Shown: positions 24,686 through 35,165, counted from the first letter of the stretch. The stretch: 64,000 nt of DNA from Silvimonas amylolytica (GCF_014645555.1 NZ_BMLY01000006.1:124001-188000); one strand, 5' to 3'. Numbers and translations: made by a program. Notes: a model not told the origin generated them from the letters alone.

Positions 24686-27001
24686 ATGCTGCCCAGTATT
24701 CATTCCCGCCTTGCAACCGAACTCGTGTGCCGCGAGGCGCAAGTGGCGTCCGCCGTCCAGTTGCTGGACGAAGGCGCGACCGTGCCGTTTATTGCCCGTT
24801 ATCGTAAAGAAGTGACTGGGGGTCTGGATGACACGCAGTTGCGTAATCTGGAAGTGCGCCTGCGTTATCTGCGAGAGCTGGAAGAGCGCCGTGGCGCGGT
24901 GATTGCCAGCGTGGATGAGCAAGGCAAGCTGACGCCGGAACTGAAAGCGCAGTTGCTGGATGCCGACAACAAGCAACGTCTGGAAGATTTGTACCTGCCT
25001 TACAAGCCAAAGCGTCGTACGCGTGCGCAGATTGCCAAAGAAGCAGGACTCGATCCGCTGGCGCAAGGTTTGTTGAGCGATCCAACGCAAAATCCTGAAA
25101 CGGCCGCTGCCAGTTTTGTTGATGAAGGCAAGGGCGTGGCTGATACCAAAGCCGCGCTCGATGGCGCCCGTGCCATCCTGATGGAGCAGTTTGCGGAAGA
25201 CCCGGAACTGGTGGGTGAGTTGCGTGAACACGTGGCAGGCAAGGCCCATATCAAAACGCGCATTGTGGAAGGCAAGGAAGAAGAGGGCGCCAAGTTCTCT
25301 GATTACTTTGAATACGATGAACCCTGGCGAGATGTGCCATCGCACCGTGCATTGGCCGTGCTGCGTGGTCGCAACGAGGGCATTCTGACGCTGGCGCTTC
25401 CGCTGCCAGAGGAACTGGACGAAACCGCCAAGCCGGTGGGCCCAGGTGTGTGTGAACTGAAAATTGCCCGCCGTTACGGTATCGAGAACCTCGGCCGCCC
25501 GGCGGACAAATGGCTACAAGATACCGTGCGCCTGACCTGGCGCGCCCGTATTGCGCTGAACCTGGAATCCGAACTGATCAACCAGCTGCGCGAGAAGGCT
25601 GAAGCCGAGGCCATCAAGGTCTTTGCGACCAACCTGAAAGACCTGCTGCTGGCCGCGCCGGCCGGCCCGCGAGCCACCATGGGCCTTGATCCAGGCTTGC
25701 GTACGGGTTGTAAAGTGGCCGTCGTGGACGCCACCGGCAAGCTGCTGGATACGGCCACGATTTACCCGCACGAGCCGCGCAACCAATGGGACCAGTCGAT
25801 CGCCATTTGTGCGGCGCTGGCGGCTAAACACAAAGTCGAACTGATCGCGATTGGAAATGGCACGGCCAGCCGCGAAACCGACAAGCTGGCGATTGAACTG
25901 ATCAAGAAGTATCCGGAACTGCAAATGACCAAGCTGGTGGTCTCGGAAGCCGGCGCGTCGGTGTATTCGGCCTCTGAACTGGCCGCCAAAGAATTTCCGG
26001 AACTGGATGTGTCGCTGCGCGGTGCAGTGTCGATTGCTCGCCGTCTGCAAGACCCGCTGGCAGAACTGGTGAAGATTGACCCGAAGTCCATTGGTGTTGG
26101 TCAGTACCAGCATGATGTGAACCAGCTTGATCTGATGCGCTCGCTCGACGCCGTGGTGGAAGACTGCGTGAATGCGGTGGGCGTGGATGTGAACATGGCC
26201 TCGGTTGCATTGCTGACGCGTATCTCAGGCCTGAATGCCACGCTGGCGGCGCAGATTGTTAATTACCGCGATGCCAATGGCGCGTTCCAGAATCGCAAGC
26301 AACTGCTGAAAGTGCCACGCCTGGGCGACAAGACGTTCGAACAAGCCGCCGGCTTTTTACGTGTCATGGGGGGCGACAACCCGCTGGACCGCTCAGCGGT
26401 TCACCCGGAAGCCTACCCGGTGGTCGAAAAGATTATCGCCAAGGTCCAAAAAGAGGTGACCAGTTTGATTGGTGATGGCGGCTTTTTGAAGAAACTGAAT
26501 GCGGCTGACTTCACGGATGAACGCTTTGGTCTGCCCACTGTGAAAGACATTCTGGCCGAACTGGAAAAACCGGGTCGCGATCCGCGCCCGGAATTCAAAA
26601 CCGCCAGCTTTGCCGAAGGTGTGGAAGAAATTGCCGACCTGAAGGTGGATATGGTGCTGGAAGGCGTGGTGACCAACGTCACGGCGTTTGGCGCGTTTGT
26701 CGATATTGGTGTGCACCAGGATGGCCTGGTACATATCTCGGCCATGAGTCACAAGTTTATCAAGGACCCGCGTGAAGTAGTGAAGGCGGGCGATGTGGTC
26801 AAGGTGAAGGTGCAAGAGGTGGATGTGAAGCGCAAGCGCATCGCATTAACCATGCGCCTGAGCGATGACGTGCGCCAGAAACCCGATAGTGGTGTGTCTG
26901 CACAGAACATGAGCAAGGGTGATCGAAAAGTCATGCAGCGCCAGCCAGAAGCACAAGGCGCGATGGCTGCGGCGCTGGCCGGTCTGAAACTACGCAAGTA
27001 G
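24686..27001 (+). CDS. tex: Tex-family RNA-binding protein
   Basis: Large nucleic-acid-binding protein of 771 residues, the usual Tex length. In order: N-terminal helical region, YqgF/RNase H-like domain ([20 protein letters not shown] near residue 332), helix-hairpin-helix repeats (about 490–600: [38 protein letters not shown]), and a C-terminal S1 domain ([27 protein letters not shown]). Homologues affect transcription and toxin expression. ATG 24686 matches the Tex N-terminus; the open frame to 24632 adds no conserved residues. It is monocistronic, with a repeat-rich gap before and a terminator after. Confidence 0.95.
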   Translation: MLPSIHSRLATELVCREAQVASAVQLLDEGATVPFIARYRKEVTGGLDDTQLRNLEVRLRYLRELEERRGAVIASVDEQGKLTPELKAQLLDADNKQRLEDLYLPYKPKRRTRAQIAKEAGLDPLAQGLLSDPTQNPETAAASFVDEGKGVADTKAALDGARAILMEQFAEDPELVGELREHVAGKAHIKTRIVEGKEEEGAKFSDYFEYDEPWRDVPSHRALAVLRGRNEGILTLALPLPEELDETAKPVGPGVCELKIARRYGIENLGRPADKWLQDTVRLTWRARIALNLESELINQLREKAEAEAIKVFATNLKDLLLAAPAGPRATMGLDPGLRTGCKVAVVDATGKLLDTATIYPHEPRNQWDQSIAICAALAAKHKVELIAIGNGTASRETDKLAIELIKKYPELQMTKLVVSEAGASVYSASELAAKEFPELDVSLRGAVSIARRLQDPLAELVKIDPKSIGVGQYQHDVNQLDLMRSLDAVVEDCVNAVGVDVNMASVALLTRISGLNATLAAQIVNYRDANGAFQNRKQLLKVPRLGDKTFEQAAGFLRVMGGDNPLDRSAVHPEAYPVVEKIIAKVQKEVTSLIGDGGFLKKLNAADFTDERFGLPTVKDILAELEKPGRDPRPEFKTASFAEGVEEIADLKVDMVLEGVVTNVTAFGAFVDIGVHQDGLVHISAMSHKFIKDPREVVKAGDVVKVKVQEVDVKRKRIALTMRLSDDVRQKPDSGVSAQNMSKGDRKVMQRQPEAQGAMAAALAGLKLRK

Positions 27002-27023
27002 GCGCGATCTTGCTGCAGTACAA

Positions 27024-27058
27024 ACAACAACGCCGGCCATTGCCGGCGTTGTTGTTTC
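27024..27058 (+). terminator. Terminator of tex
   Basis: A perfect 14-bp stem (27024–27037 with 27042–27055, loop CATT) built around GCCGGC ends in TTGTTGTTT. It starts 23 bases after the tex stop. Confidence 0.8.
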
Positions 27059-27059
27059 A

Positions 27060-27359
27060 GGCTCGCACATCAATACATCGTGTGGGTTGTGTGTTTTCGG
27101 GTTGGTAATCTGCGCTTCTGGGTATCGGCACACAGGCTCGGCGGGTGAGTTGCCAGAGGGGTGTACGCCAGCCTTGCCCGAAAACACTCAAGAGCATTTC
27201 CTGCGCAGGATTGTGAAGCGAGCCGATGTGTACGGGCGTGAGTGCTGTCGCAGGCAACAGATGGGTATTCAGGGTGTGGGCGTAGGCAGTCATACGCCCA
27301 CAATGCCGTCATCATGACCGCAACAAAATCAGGCAAGCCTGAAAGCGCCGGGCTGCGAT
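27060..27359. other. Gene-free stretch between tex and the Dcu carrier gene
   Basis: About 300 bases between convergent genes. Both strands carry short open frames of 76–78 codons, but neither has a ribosome site, a recognisable domain or normal codon use. I see no terminator hairpin for the minus-strand Dcu gene here. Confidence 0.4.
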
Positions 27360-28676
27360 CTAGAACACGAGCCGCACCAGGCCAAACCCTGCGGCCACGC
27401 TGACCACTGAACAGGCCAGACCCGGCAGCATGAAACTGTGATTCAGCAACCACCGGCCGATGCGGGTTGTTCCGGTCTGGTCAAAGTTGATCGCGGCAAT
27501 CACCGTAGGGTAGTTGGGGATAAAGAAATAGCCGTTCACACTCGGAAACATGGCGATCAGGGTGGGGGCTGATAATCCGAGCGCCATGCCCAGTGGCATC
27601 AGTGCCCGGATGGTGGCTGCCTGTGAGTACAAGAGGATGGACATCACAAACAGCGCCAATGCAAACAGCCATGGCACCGCCGTGATAATGGTTTTGATCT
27701 CGGCCGAGAAAAACAACATATTGGCCTGGATAAACGTGTCGCCCATCCAGGTAATGCCAAAGATACCAATCACTGCGGCAGCGCCCGCGCGGAACACACT
27801 GCCACGTACGACTTTGTCTGCATCTACCTTGCCCAGCAGCAGAATAAGTGCGGCGGCGGACAGCATGATGATTTCGATGGCGGTTGGCATATCCAGCTTG
27901 ACGGCCTGCGCGCCAACATCCCACTGGGGTCGCAGACTATCGACCGAGCCCAATACGACAACAGACAGCGCAGCCAGCAAGAAAACGATGACTGAAACGA
28001 ATGCCGAGCGCGGCAAGGCCGGTTGCTCCTCATGGGCGTGCGAGGGTGTGATCTCACCAGATGCCAGTCTGGCCTGGTAGACCGGGTCATCCTTGAGTTC
28101 TACCCCCAGCCTGCTCGCCACCAGCACACCCGCAAACACGCCGAGCAGGGTGGCAGGAATGGCGACCAGCAGGATCTGGCTTAAACCCACGCCAGATGGA
28201 GCGAGCATGGCCAGCAGTGTGACAGTCGCCGCGGAGATCGGGCTGGCCGTAATGCCCACTTGTGAAGCAATGACTGCGATGGACAACGGGCGCTCTGGCC
28301 GGACTCCCGAATCCCTGGCTACTTCAGCAATGACTGGCAGCACCGAATACGCCACGTGGCCCGTGCCGGCAAACAGGGTAAATGTGTAAGTGACTAGCGG
28401 CGCAAAGAAGGTAATGCGCTTGGGGTTGCGCCGGAGCAGGCGCTCTGCCATTCGAACCAGCCAGTCCATCCCTCCTGCGGCTTGCAGGCATCCGGCTGCG
28501 GTGATGACGGAAAGGATCATCAAGAGTACGTCGATCGGTGCGGTGGTTGGACGCAGGTGAAATGCAAACGTGAGCAAGGCAAGGCCAAGGCCACCCATCA
28601 CGCCCAAACCGACCCCACCCAGTCTGGCCCCGATCAGAATGGCGGCCAGAACCACTGCCAGTTGCAATGCAATCAT
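27360..28676 (-). CDS. Anaerobic C4-dicarboxylate transporter (Dcu family)
   Basis: Inner-membrane carrier of 438 residues with ten or more hydrophobic segments, close in size to DcuA/DcuB. Recognisable family stretches are LGGVGLGVMGGLGLALLTF near the N-terminus, FTLFAGTGHVAYSVLPVIAE, SQVGITASPISAATV and FPSVNGYFFIPNYPTVIAAI. Such carriers exchange or take up aspartate, fumarate, malate and succinate. DcuA versus DcuB cannot be decided; no fumarase, aspartase or DcuSR gene is adjacent. It is divergent from the patatin gene across 224 bases. Confidence 0.88.
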   Translation of the reverse strand: MIALQLAVVLAAILIGARLGGVGLGVMGGLGLALLTFAFHLRPTTAPIDVLLMILSVITAAGCLQAAGGMDWLVRMAERLLRRNPKRITFFAPLVTYTFTLFAGTGHVAYSVLPVIAEVARDSGVRPERPLSIAVIASQVGITASPISAATVTLLAMLAPSGVGLSQILLVAIPATLLGVFAGVLVASRLGVELKDDPVYQARLASGEITPSHAHEEQPALPRSAFVSVIVFLLAALSVVVLGSVDSLRPQWDVGAQAVKLDMPTAIEIIMLSAAALILLLGKVDADKVVRGSVFRAGAAAVIGIFGITWMGDTFIQANMLFFSAEIKTIITAVPWLFALALFVMSILLYSQAATIRALMPLGMALGLSAPTLIAMFPSVNGYFFIPNYPTVIAAINFDQTGTTRIGRWLLNHSFMLPGLACSVVSVAAGFGLVRLVF

Positions 28677-28900
28677 GATTTGTTATCCGTAAATGCCAAC
28701 TGTCCATTCATTATTGGCAATGAATGTAAAGCTGCCGATTTTCTCAGTGTTGTTACCGGGGCGCACAGTAGCGCATACCTGAAAAACCGTGATGCCCAGC
28801 CGACAATATTCGTTGTGATTGTGTATTTCCTTATGCGTGCTTTTAAACGCACTCGGTTAGAATCGCGCCCGAATATCGAATAACGTAAATACATCGGGCA

Positions 28901-31180
28901 ATGCCGGATGAAAACCAAATGGCGAATATGCAGATCGGGCGAATGACAAAGTGGCTCTGGTTGGCGGCGGGTCTGTTTGCGGCAATGCCGGCGCTGGCGC
29001 AAGACGCCCCAGCGGCCAGCGATGGATCCGCACCGGCGCATCGCCCACGGATTGGCCTTGTGCTTGGGGGCGGTGGCGCACGAGGTCTGGCACATATTGG
29101 TGTACTCAAGGTACTGGCTGAAAACCACATTCCGGTTGATTGCGTGGTCGGGACCAGCATTGGTGCGCTGGTCGGCGGCAGTTATGCCGCAGGGCAGACT
29201 GCCGACACCATGATCGACCGCTCGGGGCAGACAGACTGGAATACCTTGTTCCAGTCAGGCTTGCCGCGGCAGCAGATGTCCTACCGCCAGAAGCAAGATG
29301 ACAATATGCATCTGGCGCCCATTGATCTGGGTGTCAAAGACGATGGCTCGCTGGCGCTCCCCAAGTCAGCTATTGATACCCAGAAAATCGAAACCCTGTT
29401 GCGTGATCTCACCTATGGCGGCACAGCCAGGAGTTTTGACGATTTGACCGTGCCGTTTCGCGCAATCGCAACCGATCTGGAAACCGGCGAGATGGTGGTG
29501 ATGGGGGATGGCGATCTTGTGACCGCGATGCGCGCCAGCATGGCGGTTCCCGGCGTGTTTCCACCCGTCGCGCGAAGTGAACATTTGCTGGTTGATGGTG
29601 GTTTGTCACGCAACCTGGCGGTGGATGTTGCCCGCAAGATGTGTGCCGATGTGGTGATTGCCGTCGATGTGGCTTCACCCCCACTCAAACGTGATGGTAT
29701 CAACACCATTTTTGACGTTGCTGCGCAGTACACGCGCTTGATGATCGTACAGAACCAGCGCCCGCAGATTGCCAGTCTCAAGCAGGATGACGTGTTGATC
29801 ACGCCGTCACTGGGCAATCTCGAAAGTACGGACTTTGCCAAAGCAAAGGACTTTATCCTTGCCGGCGAAAAAGCCACGCGCCAGCAATTGGTGAACCTGC
29901 AACGTTATGCCTTGCCGGAGGCCCAGTACGATAAATGGGAACAGGCGCGCGAGGACCGGCGTCTGCAACCCAAGCCGATTGACAGCATTCAGGTCGAACG
30001 CATGAATCGTGTTAATCCGGATGTGCTGAGCCGGAATGTCGATGTCGAACTGGGCAAGAACCTCGATAGCGGGGATTTCCACGATCAACTGTCACGCCTG
30101 TACGCGCGGGGTGATTTTTCGCAGCTGGACTACGAACTTCTGGATGACGGCGCCGGCCAGAAATTGCGGCTGATTCCCGTTGAAAAAGACTGGGGTCCGA
30201 ATTACCTCAATTTTGGTATTGCACTGGGTACGGACTTTGAAAATGCGTCGCCCTACGCGTTGCTGGCGCGTTATCGCCGGACCTGGCTCAATGCGCTGGG
30301 GGCTGAGGCCTCGGTGTCTTTGCGTGCTGGCGATACCATGGCGCTGGCGGGAGAGTTCTATCAACCGCTGCAAATTGATGGATACGCATTTATTGCACCG
30401 AATTTCTCCATCCAGTCCAGCCCCCTGGCGGTGTACGAGGGCAATACGGAGATCGGACAATTCCGTCTGTACAAGCAGCAGGCAGGGGTTGATCTGGGCT
30501 CGGGGTTCTCGCGTTATGGGGAGGCCCGTATCGGGATCATGGCAGAACATGCGCACGCCAGTGGCGTAGTGGGTGGCATCTGGACAGGCGATGGCATTGT
30601 GCCGTTACCTGACCTGTATCAATCCGACTATGGCCTGCGCGCCAGCTTCAGTTTTGATCAGCTGGATAACGCCGATTTCCCCACAAGTGGCACGCAGGTG
30701 CATATCAGCGCCTATCAGGCGGTGAGCGGCGCATCAGAGAGTTCCAGCTACGGCCGGGCCATTATCAACGCGCGGCAGGCGTTTTCTCTGGACGAAACCA
30801 GCGGTTATGTATTGGTGAAAGCGCAGGCAACCCGCAATGGGGATGATGCGTTTATCGATACTGGCTGGTTGGGTGGTTTCCTGAATTTGTCCAGCTACCC
30901 ATATCAAGGTTTGATTGGTGACAAGTTCATTTATGGACGGCTGGAACTGTATCGACCGTTGCCATTCTTGAATACGGAAAGCAAGCGCACCATGATCGGC
31001 CTGGCGGCTGAATCCGGAAAAATGTATACCTCCGCCCTCGATGTCGGTGATGAAAGGTGGCATTACTCTGGTGTCGGGTTTATTGCGGTGGATTCATTCC
31101 TCGGGCCGCTTTATCTGGGCGCAGCGTATGGTGATAACCGGCAGTGGCGTTATTACCTCACGCTGGGTAACCCGTTTTGA
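28901..31180 (+). CDS. Patatin-like phospholipase fused to outer-membrane barrel (PlpD-like, type Vd)
   Basis: Predicted lipase exported through its own barrel; 759 residues. A signal peptide is visible (MTKWLWLAAGLFAAMPALAQ from residue 15). The patatin domain (about 48–330) has the oxyanion loop LGGGGARGLAHIG, the nucleophile GTSIG (Ser86) and the dyad aspartate in LLVDGGLSRN (about 231). A POTRA-like segment follows (about 350–420), then a beta-rich surface-antigen/BamA-type C-terminus ending in YYLTLGNPF with a terminal aromatic. This layout matches PlpD of Pseudomonas. The start may be 28901, 28928 or 28943; the last begins exactly at the signal peptide. Confidence 0.9.
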   Translation: MPDENQMANMQIGRMTKWLWLAAGLFAAMPALAQDAPAASDGSAPAHRPRIGLVLGGGGARGLAHIGVLKVLAENHIPVDCVVGTSIGALVGGSYAAGQTADTMIDRSGQTDWNTLFQSGLPRQQMSYRQKQDDNMHLAPIDLGVKDDGSLALPKSAIDTQKIETLLRDLTYGGTARSFDDLTVPFRAIATDLETGEMVVMGDGDLVTAMRASMAVPGVFPPVARSEHLLVDGGLSRNLAVDVARKMCADVVIAVDVASPPLKRDGINTIFDVAAQYTRLMIVQNQRPQIASLKQDDVLITPSLGNLESTDFAKAKDFILAGEKATRQQLVNLQRYALPEAQYDKWEQAREDRRLQPKPIDSIQVERMNRVNPDVLSRNVDVELGKNLDSGDFHDQLSRLYARGDFSQLDYELLDDGAGQKLRLIPVEKDWGPNYLNFGIALGTDFENASPYALLARYRRTWLNALGAEASVSLRAGDTMALAGEFYQPLQIDGYAFIAPNFSIQSSPLAVYEGNTEIGQFRLYKQQAGVDLGSGFSRYGEARIGIMAEHAHASGVVGGIWTGDGIVPLPDLYQSDYGLRASFSFDQLDNADFPTSGTQVHISAYQAVSGASESSSYGRAIINARQAFSLDETSGYVLVKAQATRNGDDAFIDTGWLGGFLNLSSYPYQGLIGDKFIYGRLELYRPLPFLNTESKRTMIGLAAESGKMYTSALDVGDERWHYSGVGFIAVDSFLGPLYLGAAYGDNRQWRYYLTLGNPF

Positions 31181-31331
31181 TCTGAAGGGAAGATAACGGC
31201 AGGCTTTCGATGCCGGACGCATGGCTGTTGTGGCGCTGAAAACAATGTTACAGAGTACCTTGCGATAATCCTGTGTGAATTGGCTACACTGGCAAGCGCT
31301 GCCCCGCCGCAGCCTGATAAGGAGAACTCCC

Positions 31332-31634
31332 ATGACGATCGTTCGTGTTTCGCTGCTGGCTGTCGCACTGTTGCTGTCCACCCAGGTGATGGCTGCCAAC
31401 TCACAACAAGACAAGATGAAGTCGTGTAATGCCGACGCCACTGCCAAATCGCTCAAGGGCGATGCGCGCAATACCTTCATGAGCACGTGTCTGAAAGCCA
31501 CTGCCAGCGCACCGGCGGCCTCGGTCCCGGCCACCCAGCAAGACAAGATGAAGTCTTGTAATGCGGATGCTTCTGCGCAGAGTCTGAAGGGCGATGCACG
31601 CAAGTCCTTTATGAGTACTTGCCTGAAGAAATAA
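31332..31634 (+). CDS. PsiF-repeat protein
   Basis: Small exported protein of 100 residues. It has a signal peptide (cleavage near QVMA/ANS) followed by two nearly identical PsiF units, each of the form QQDKMKSCNADAxAxSLKGD then ARxxFMSTCLK. Each unit has two cysteines, suggesting an intra-repeat disulphide in the periplasm. PsiF was named for phosphate starvation in E. coli, but its function is unknown. ATG 31332 is fixed by GGAG at 31321–31324. It is flanked by a terminator shared with the ClC gene. Confidence 0.88.
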   Translation: MTIVRVSLLAVALLLSTQVMAANSQQDKMKSCNADATAKSLKGDARNTFMSTCLKATASAPAASVPATQQDKMKSCNADASAQSLKGDARKSFMSTCLKK

Positions 31635-31649
31635 GCCGGGCAAGGGCAT

Positions 31650-31680
31650 AAAAAAGGCAGCGCCTGGCGCTGCCTTTTTT
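31650..31680. terminator. Bidirectional terminator between psiF-like and ClC genes
   Basis: AAAAAAGGCAGCGCC and GGCGCTGCCTTTTTT (31650–31664 and 31666–31680) form a perfect stem with T-runs on both strands, serving both convergent genes. Confidence 0.88.
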
Positions 31681-31700
31681 CATCTCTGCGTAGCCATGAT

Positions 31701-32984
31701 TTACGCTGCGGGCGGCGCGTTCTCCTTGCCAGAGTGATACATGGTCGGCGCGCCCATCCAGCGTGAAACAAACCACGCCAGTGCGCAGGCCACCATCAGT
31801 GGCGCAACCACTTCATAGTCTCGTGTCATTTCAAAAATCATGACGATGGCCATGAGCGGAGCTTGCGTGGCTGAGGCCAGAAATGCGCCCATGCCGAGCA
31901 CTGCATAGACTGTTGGGCTGGCTACATGAAGTGGAAACAGCGTTTGCGACGCCATGCCGAAGAGCACGCCGATGGCTGCCCCCATAAACAGGGTCGGTGT
32001 GAACACCCCACCTACTGCGCCTGAGCCAATGCTGGCGCTGGTCGAGGCTGCTTTGCACAGCAACAGCACCAACACCATGTGCCAGGGCCAGGCACCTTTC
32101 AATAACTCGCTGACCACGCTGTAACCATTCCCCCAGACTTCGGGCCGCCACAGCGAAATCACCCCTACGATCAAGCCGCCCAGTGCCAGTGTGACGGGCA
32201 GCGGCAGTTTGAGCCCTGCAAAGCCTCTGCGTGCACCATTCAGCAGGCCCAGAAAACAAGGGGCCAGCGCGCCGCATAATAGTCCGAGGGTGATGTAGCC
32301 CGGCATTTCCCACGGCGAGACAAAGCCCAGTGGCGGAATCTCAAAGATCGGGGCTGCATTCCAAAGGTGATGAAACAACTGATTACCGATCACTGCAGCA
32401 ATCAATAACGGCCCGAGGCTGGGCATGGCGATGGATTCCAGCACGATCTCTGCCACGAACAGCGTCCCGGCCAGAGGGGCGTTATAGGCACACGCCATCC
32501 CGGAGGCAGCGCCACAAGCCACAAGCAGCCGGCGCTCACCAGTCGGCATACGGGTGATCTGACCCAGCAATGATCCACCCAGCGCGGCCAGTTGCACCAT
32601 TGAGCCTTCCCGTCCGAGCGAGCCGCCAGACACAATGCTCAGCAGTGATGAAAAACTGCGCACAATGCTGCCACGAATACTGACTGTACCGTCGCCGACC
32701 GTGACGGCTTCCATGTAATCGACACGGGCCCGTCGCTGGGCCTCGGTCAGTAGATATTGCAATATCAATCCGGCGGCCAGGCCGCCTGCAGCGGGTAAGC
32801 TCACTCTCAACCACACTGGCAATGCGCGCGCTGTTTCGACCAGGCCGAAGCCTTGGGCGCCATTGATCCAGTACAAGCACAGCGAGATGATTTCGCGGAA
32901 CAGCCAGGTTGCCAGCGCGCCGCCTACGCCCGCGAGCGCGGACCAGAACAACAACATGGCAACATGGCGGGAAGAAGTCGGCAT
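31701..32984 (-). CDS. ClC-family chloride channel or H+/Cl- antiporter
   Basis: Membrane protein of 427 residues with about a dozen hydrophobic segments. ClC selectivity-filter motifs appear in order: GGSLGREGSMVQLAA (the gating glutamate in GREG, with Ser in place of the usual Pro), then GSGAVGGVFTPTLFMGAAIG (GxFxP). The start chosen (MPTSSRHVAMLLFW) lies at 32984; the frame is open to 33287 but would run into the divergent response regulator gene. The acidic residue that shuttles protons in antiporters was not assigned, so channel versus exchanger is open. No C-terminal CBS domains are present. Confidence 0.9.
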   Translation of the reverse strand: MPTSSRHVAMLLFWSALAGVGGALATWLFREIISLCLYWINGAQGFGLVETARALPVWLRVSLPAAGGLAAGLILQYLLTEAQRRARVDYMEAVTVGDGTVSIRGSIVRSFSSLLSIVSGGSLGREGSMVQLAALGGSLLGQITRMPTGERRLLVACGAASGMACAYNAPLAGTLFVAEIVLESIAMPSLGPLLIAAVIGNQLFHHLWNAAPIFEIPPLGFVSPWEMPGYITLGLLCGALAPCFLGLLNGARRGFAGLKLPLPVTLALGGLIVGVISLWRPEVWGNGYSVVSELLKGAWPWHMVLVLLLCKAASTSASIGSGAVGGVFTPTLFMGAAIGVLFGMASQTLFPLHVASPTVYAVLGMGAFLASATQAPLMAIVMIFEMTRDYEVVAPLMVACALAWFVSRWMGAPTMYHSGKENAPPAA

Positions 32985-33090
32985 TCGGGTTATGATCGGT
33001 TGAGGCTTGCGCCAATCGTAATGGTGCTCGCTACAATACAGATCATTCAGGCGCGCGTCACAGGCGTCATCGTGTAACGGGAGAATAGCA

Positions 33091-33756
33091 GTGCGGGTTT
33101 TGCTGGTAGAAGACGACGCAATGATCGGAGAGGCGGTACAGCAAGGTCTCAAGCCCTTGGGCATGACGGTGGACTGGGCCCGTGATGGCGGCGAAGGGGA
33201 GACCGCGCTGAACTGCGGCGAGCACGAACTCGTTCTGCTGGATCTCTCTTTGCCTCGCAAATCCGGTCTGCAATTGTTGCAGGGCATGCGGCGGCGACAA
33301 GATGGCCGCCCGGTGCTGATCCTGACTGCACGGGATACAGTGGAAAACCGGATTGAAGGCCTTGATGCCGGGGCGGATGACTACGTAGTCAAACCGTTCG
33401 ATCTGCATGAACTGGCTGCACGTATCCGTGCAGTATTGCGCCGCCATGCCGGTCGCGTTGACCCGGTGATTGATCTGGGCGAGTTGCGTATCAACCCGGC
33501 CACGCGTGAAGTCTTGCTCAAGGGTGAGCCGGTGACATTGTCTGCGCGTGAATATGCCTTGCTGGCAGCATTGGCAGAGCGCCCGGGCGTGCCGCTGTCG
33601 CGCGCACAACTGGAAGAGCGCTTGTATGGCTGGGGCGAAGAGATCGGCTCCAATACCGTCGAAGTGTATATCCACGCCTTGCGCCGCAAACTGGGGCCAG
33701 ACTGGATCAAGAATCTGCGTGGTGTCGGTTATTTCGTACCCAAGGCTGCCGCATGA
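33091..33756 (+). CDS. OmpR-family response regulator (QseB/TctD-like)
   Basis: Two-component regulator of 221 residues. The receiver begins MRVLLVEDDAMIGEAVQQGL, with the phospho-acceptor aspartate in LVLLDLSLPRKSG (about residue 51) and the switch lysine in DYVVKPFDLHEL. The C-terminal winged helix includes LSAREYALLAALAERPG and NTVEVYIHALRRKLG. It is most like the QseB/PmrA/TctD group. Its last four bases overlap the kinase gene (ATGA), and it is divergent from the ClC gene. Confidence 0.92.
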   Translation: MRVLLVEDDAMIGEAVQQGLKPLGMTVDWARDGGEGETALNCGEHELVLLDLSLPRKSGLQLLQGMRRRQDGRPVLILTARDTVENRIEGLDAGADDYVVKPFDLHELAARIRAVLRRHAGRVDPVIDLGELRINPATREVLLKGEPVTLSAREYALLAALAERPGVPLSRAQLEERLYGWGEEIGSNTVEVYIHALRRKLGPDWIKNLRGVGYFVPKAAA

Positions 33757-35072
33757 TCTCGATCCGCCGACAACTGGTGGCATCGCTGCTGGCGGTGCTG
33801 TGCGGTGCCATCGCGCTGGGTGCGGGCATTACGTTTTATCGTTCCCGCCAGGAAGCCAATACGCTGTTTGATTATCAATTGCGGCAGATGGCGTTGGCGT
33901 TGCGTGATCAGAGCTTTGCCCGGGCACTGCCCGCGCCATCAAATGATCGCGGTGATTTCGATTTCGTGATTCAGGTCTGGAACGAACGCGGTATCCGTAT
34001 TTACATGTCGCACCCTAACCGTGTGTTGCCGGATCAAGCGCAGCTTGGGTTCTCCACGGTCGAAACCCGGGACGGGACCTGGCGGGCATTTTCGATTCCT
34101 CTGGGCGCAGAGGTGATACAAGTTGCGCAACCCATGCGGATTCGTAACCAGCTGGCGCTGATGGCTGCGATCCGTACTTCCATGCCATTTCTGGCCATGC
34201 TGCCTTTGCTGGCGGTGATTGGCTGGCTGGCGGTAGGGCGTGGATTAAAACCACTGGAAGAACTGGCCGGCATGGTGGCCGCGCGTACGCCCACGGCGCT
34301 TGAACCGATCGAAGACAATCGGGTGCCGGTCGAAGCGGGGGTGCTGGTCAACGCCATCAATATGCTGATGACCAGGCTAGGCCGCACGCTGGATGCGCAA
34401 CGTACCTTTACGGCCGACGCGGCGCATGAACTGCGTACGCCACTGACCGCTTTGCAATTGCAGCTGCAATTGCTGGAGCGTGCCGGTAGTGACGAAGAAC
34501 GGCGTGCAGCGCTCAAATCCCTGCAGTCGGGTTTGAACCGCGCCACACATGTGCTGCAACAACTGCTGACGCTGGCGCGCGCTGAACCCGATAATCGCAA
34601 CCAGAATCTGAGCGACATTGATCTTGCCGAACTGGCTGGCGAGGTGCTGGCCGATCATTTGCCGCTGGCCGAAGCCAACGCGCTGGATATAGGCCTTGAG
34701 CCTGCAGCCAGCACCGCGCACGTTGTGGCAGACCGGGAAGCGGTTCGTACCATGTTTGCCAATCTGATTGGCAATGCCATCCGTTACACACCCAAAGGTG
34801 GGCAAGTGGATGTCTCGACCGGTTTGACGGCACAAGGGCAGCCCGTGTTCAAAGTGTGCGATAGCGGGCCGGGTATTCCTGCAGAGGAACAAGAACGCGT
34901 GTTCGATCGCTTTTACCGGCGCCCTGGCGAAACGGCGGCGGGTAGCGGTCTAGGTCTTGCGATTGTCAAAACGCTGGCCCATAAGGAGTCTGCCCGGGTC
35001 GTGCTGGGCAGTTCGCCATTAGGTGGTCTGGCAGTAGAGGTAATATTTACCCCCAAAAATCAGCCTGCATGA
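33753..35072 (+). CDS. Sensor histidine kinase (QseC-like)
   Basis: Membrane kinase of 439 residues. A first membrane helix lies near residues 9–30 (LLAVLCGAIALGAGITF), then a periplasmic domain of about 110 residues, and a second helix near 148–166 (MPFLAMLPLLAVIGWLAVG). The phospho-acceptor histidine is in FTADAAHELRTPLTALQ, the N-box is NLIGNAIRYTPKGG, and the ATP boxes are DSGPGIPAEE and GSGLGLAIVK. It is coupled to the response regulator. The Do-type protease gene 93 bases downstream is a likely target or partner, as envelope-stress kinases are often near such proteases. Confidence 0.92.
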   Translation: MISIRRQLVASLLAVLCGAIALGAGITFYRSRQEANTLFDYQLRQMALALRDQSFARALPAPSNDRGDFDFVIQVWNERGIRIYMSHPNRVLPDQAQLGFSTVETRDGTWRAFSIPLGAEVIQVAQPMRIRNQLALMAAIRTSMPFLAMLPLLAVIGWLAVGRGLKPLEELAGMVAARTPTALEPIEDNRVPVEAGVLVNAINMLMTRLGRTLDAQRTFTADAAHELRTPLTALQLQLQLLERAGSDEERRAALKSLQSGLNRATHVLQQLLTLARAEPDNRNQNLSDIDLAELAGEVLADHLPLAEANALDIGLEPAASTAHVVADREAVRTMFANLIGNAIRYTPKGGQVDVSTGLTAQGQPVFKVCDSGPGIPAEEQERVFDRFYRRPGETAAGSGLGLAIVKTLAHKESARVVLGSSPLGGLAVEVIFTPKNQPA

Positions 35073-35165
35073 ACATTCGTTCTGCGGCTTTAAGGCTTGT
35101 TTAAGCCTGGCGGTTTTAATCTCCGATGCAACGGTCCACCAAGATGACTGCAAAGGAGCAACACC

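Noticed and set aside
27057-27293. Minus-strand open frame of 78 codons downstream of the Dcu gene
   Set aside because: No ribosome site, no recognisable domain, and it overlaps the tex terminator side; an equal-length frame exists on the other strand.
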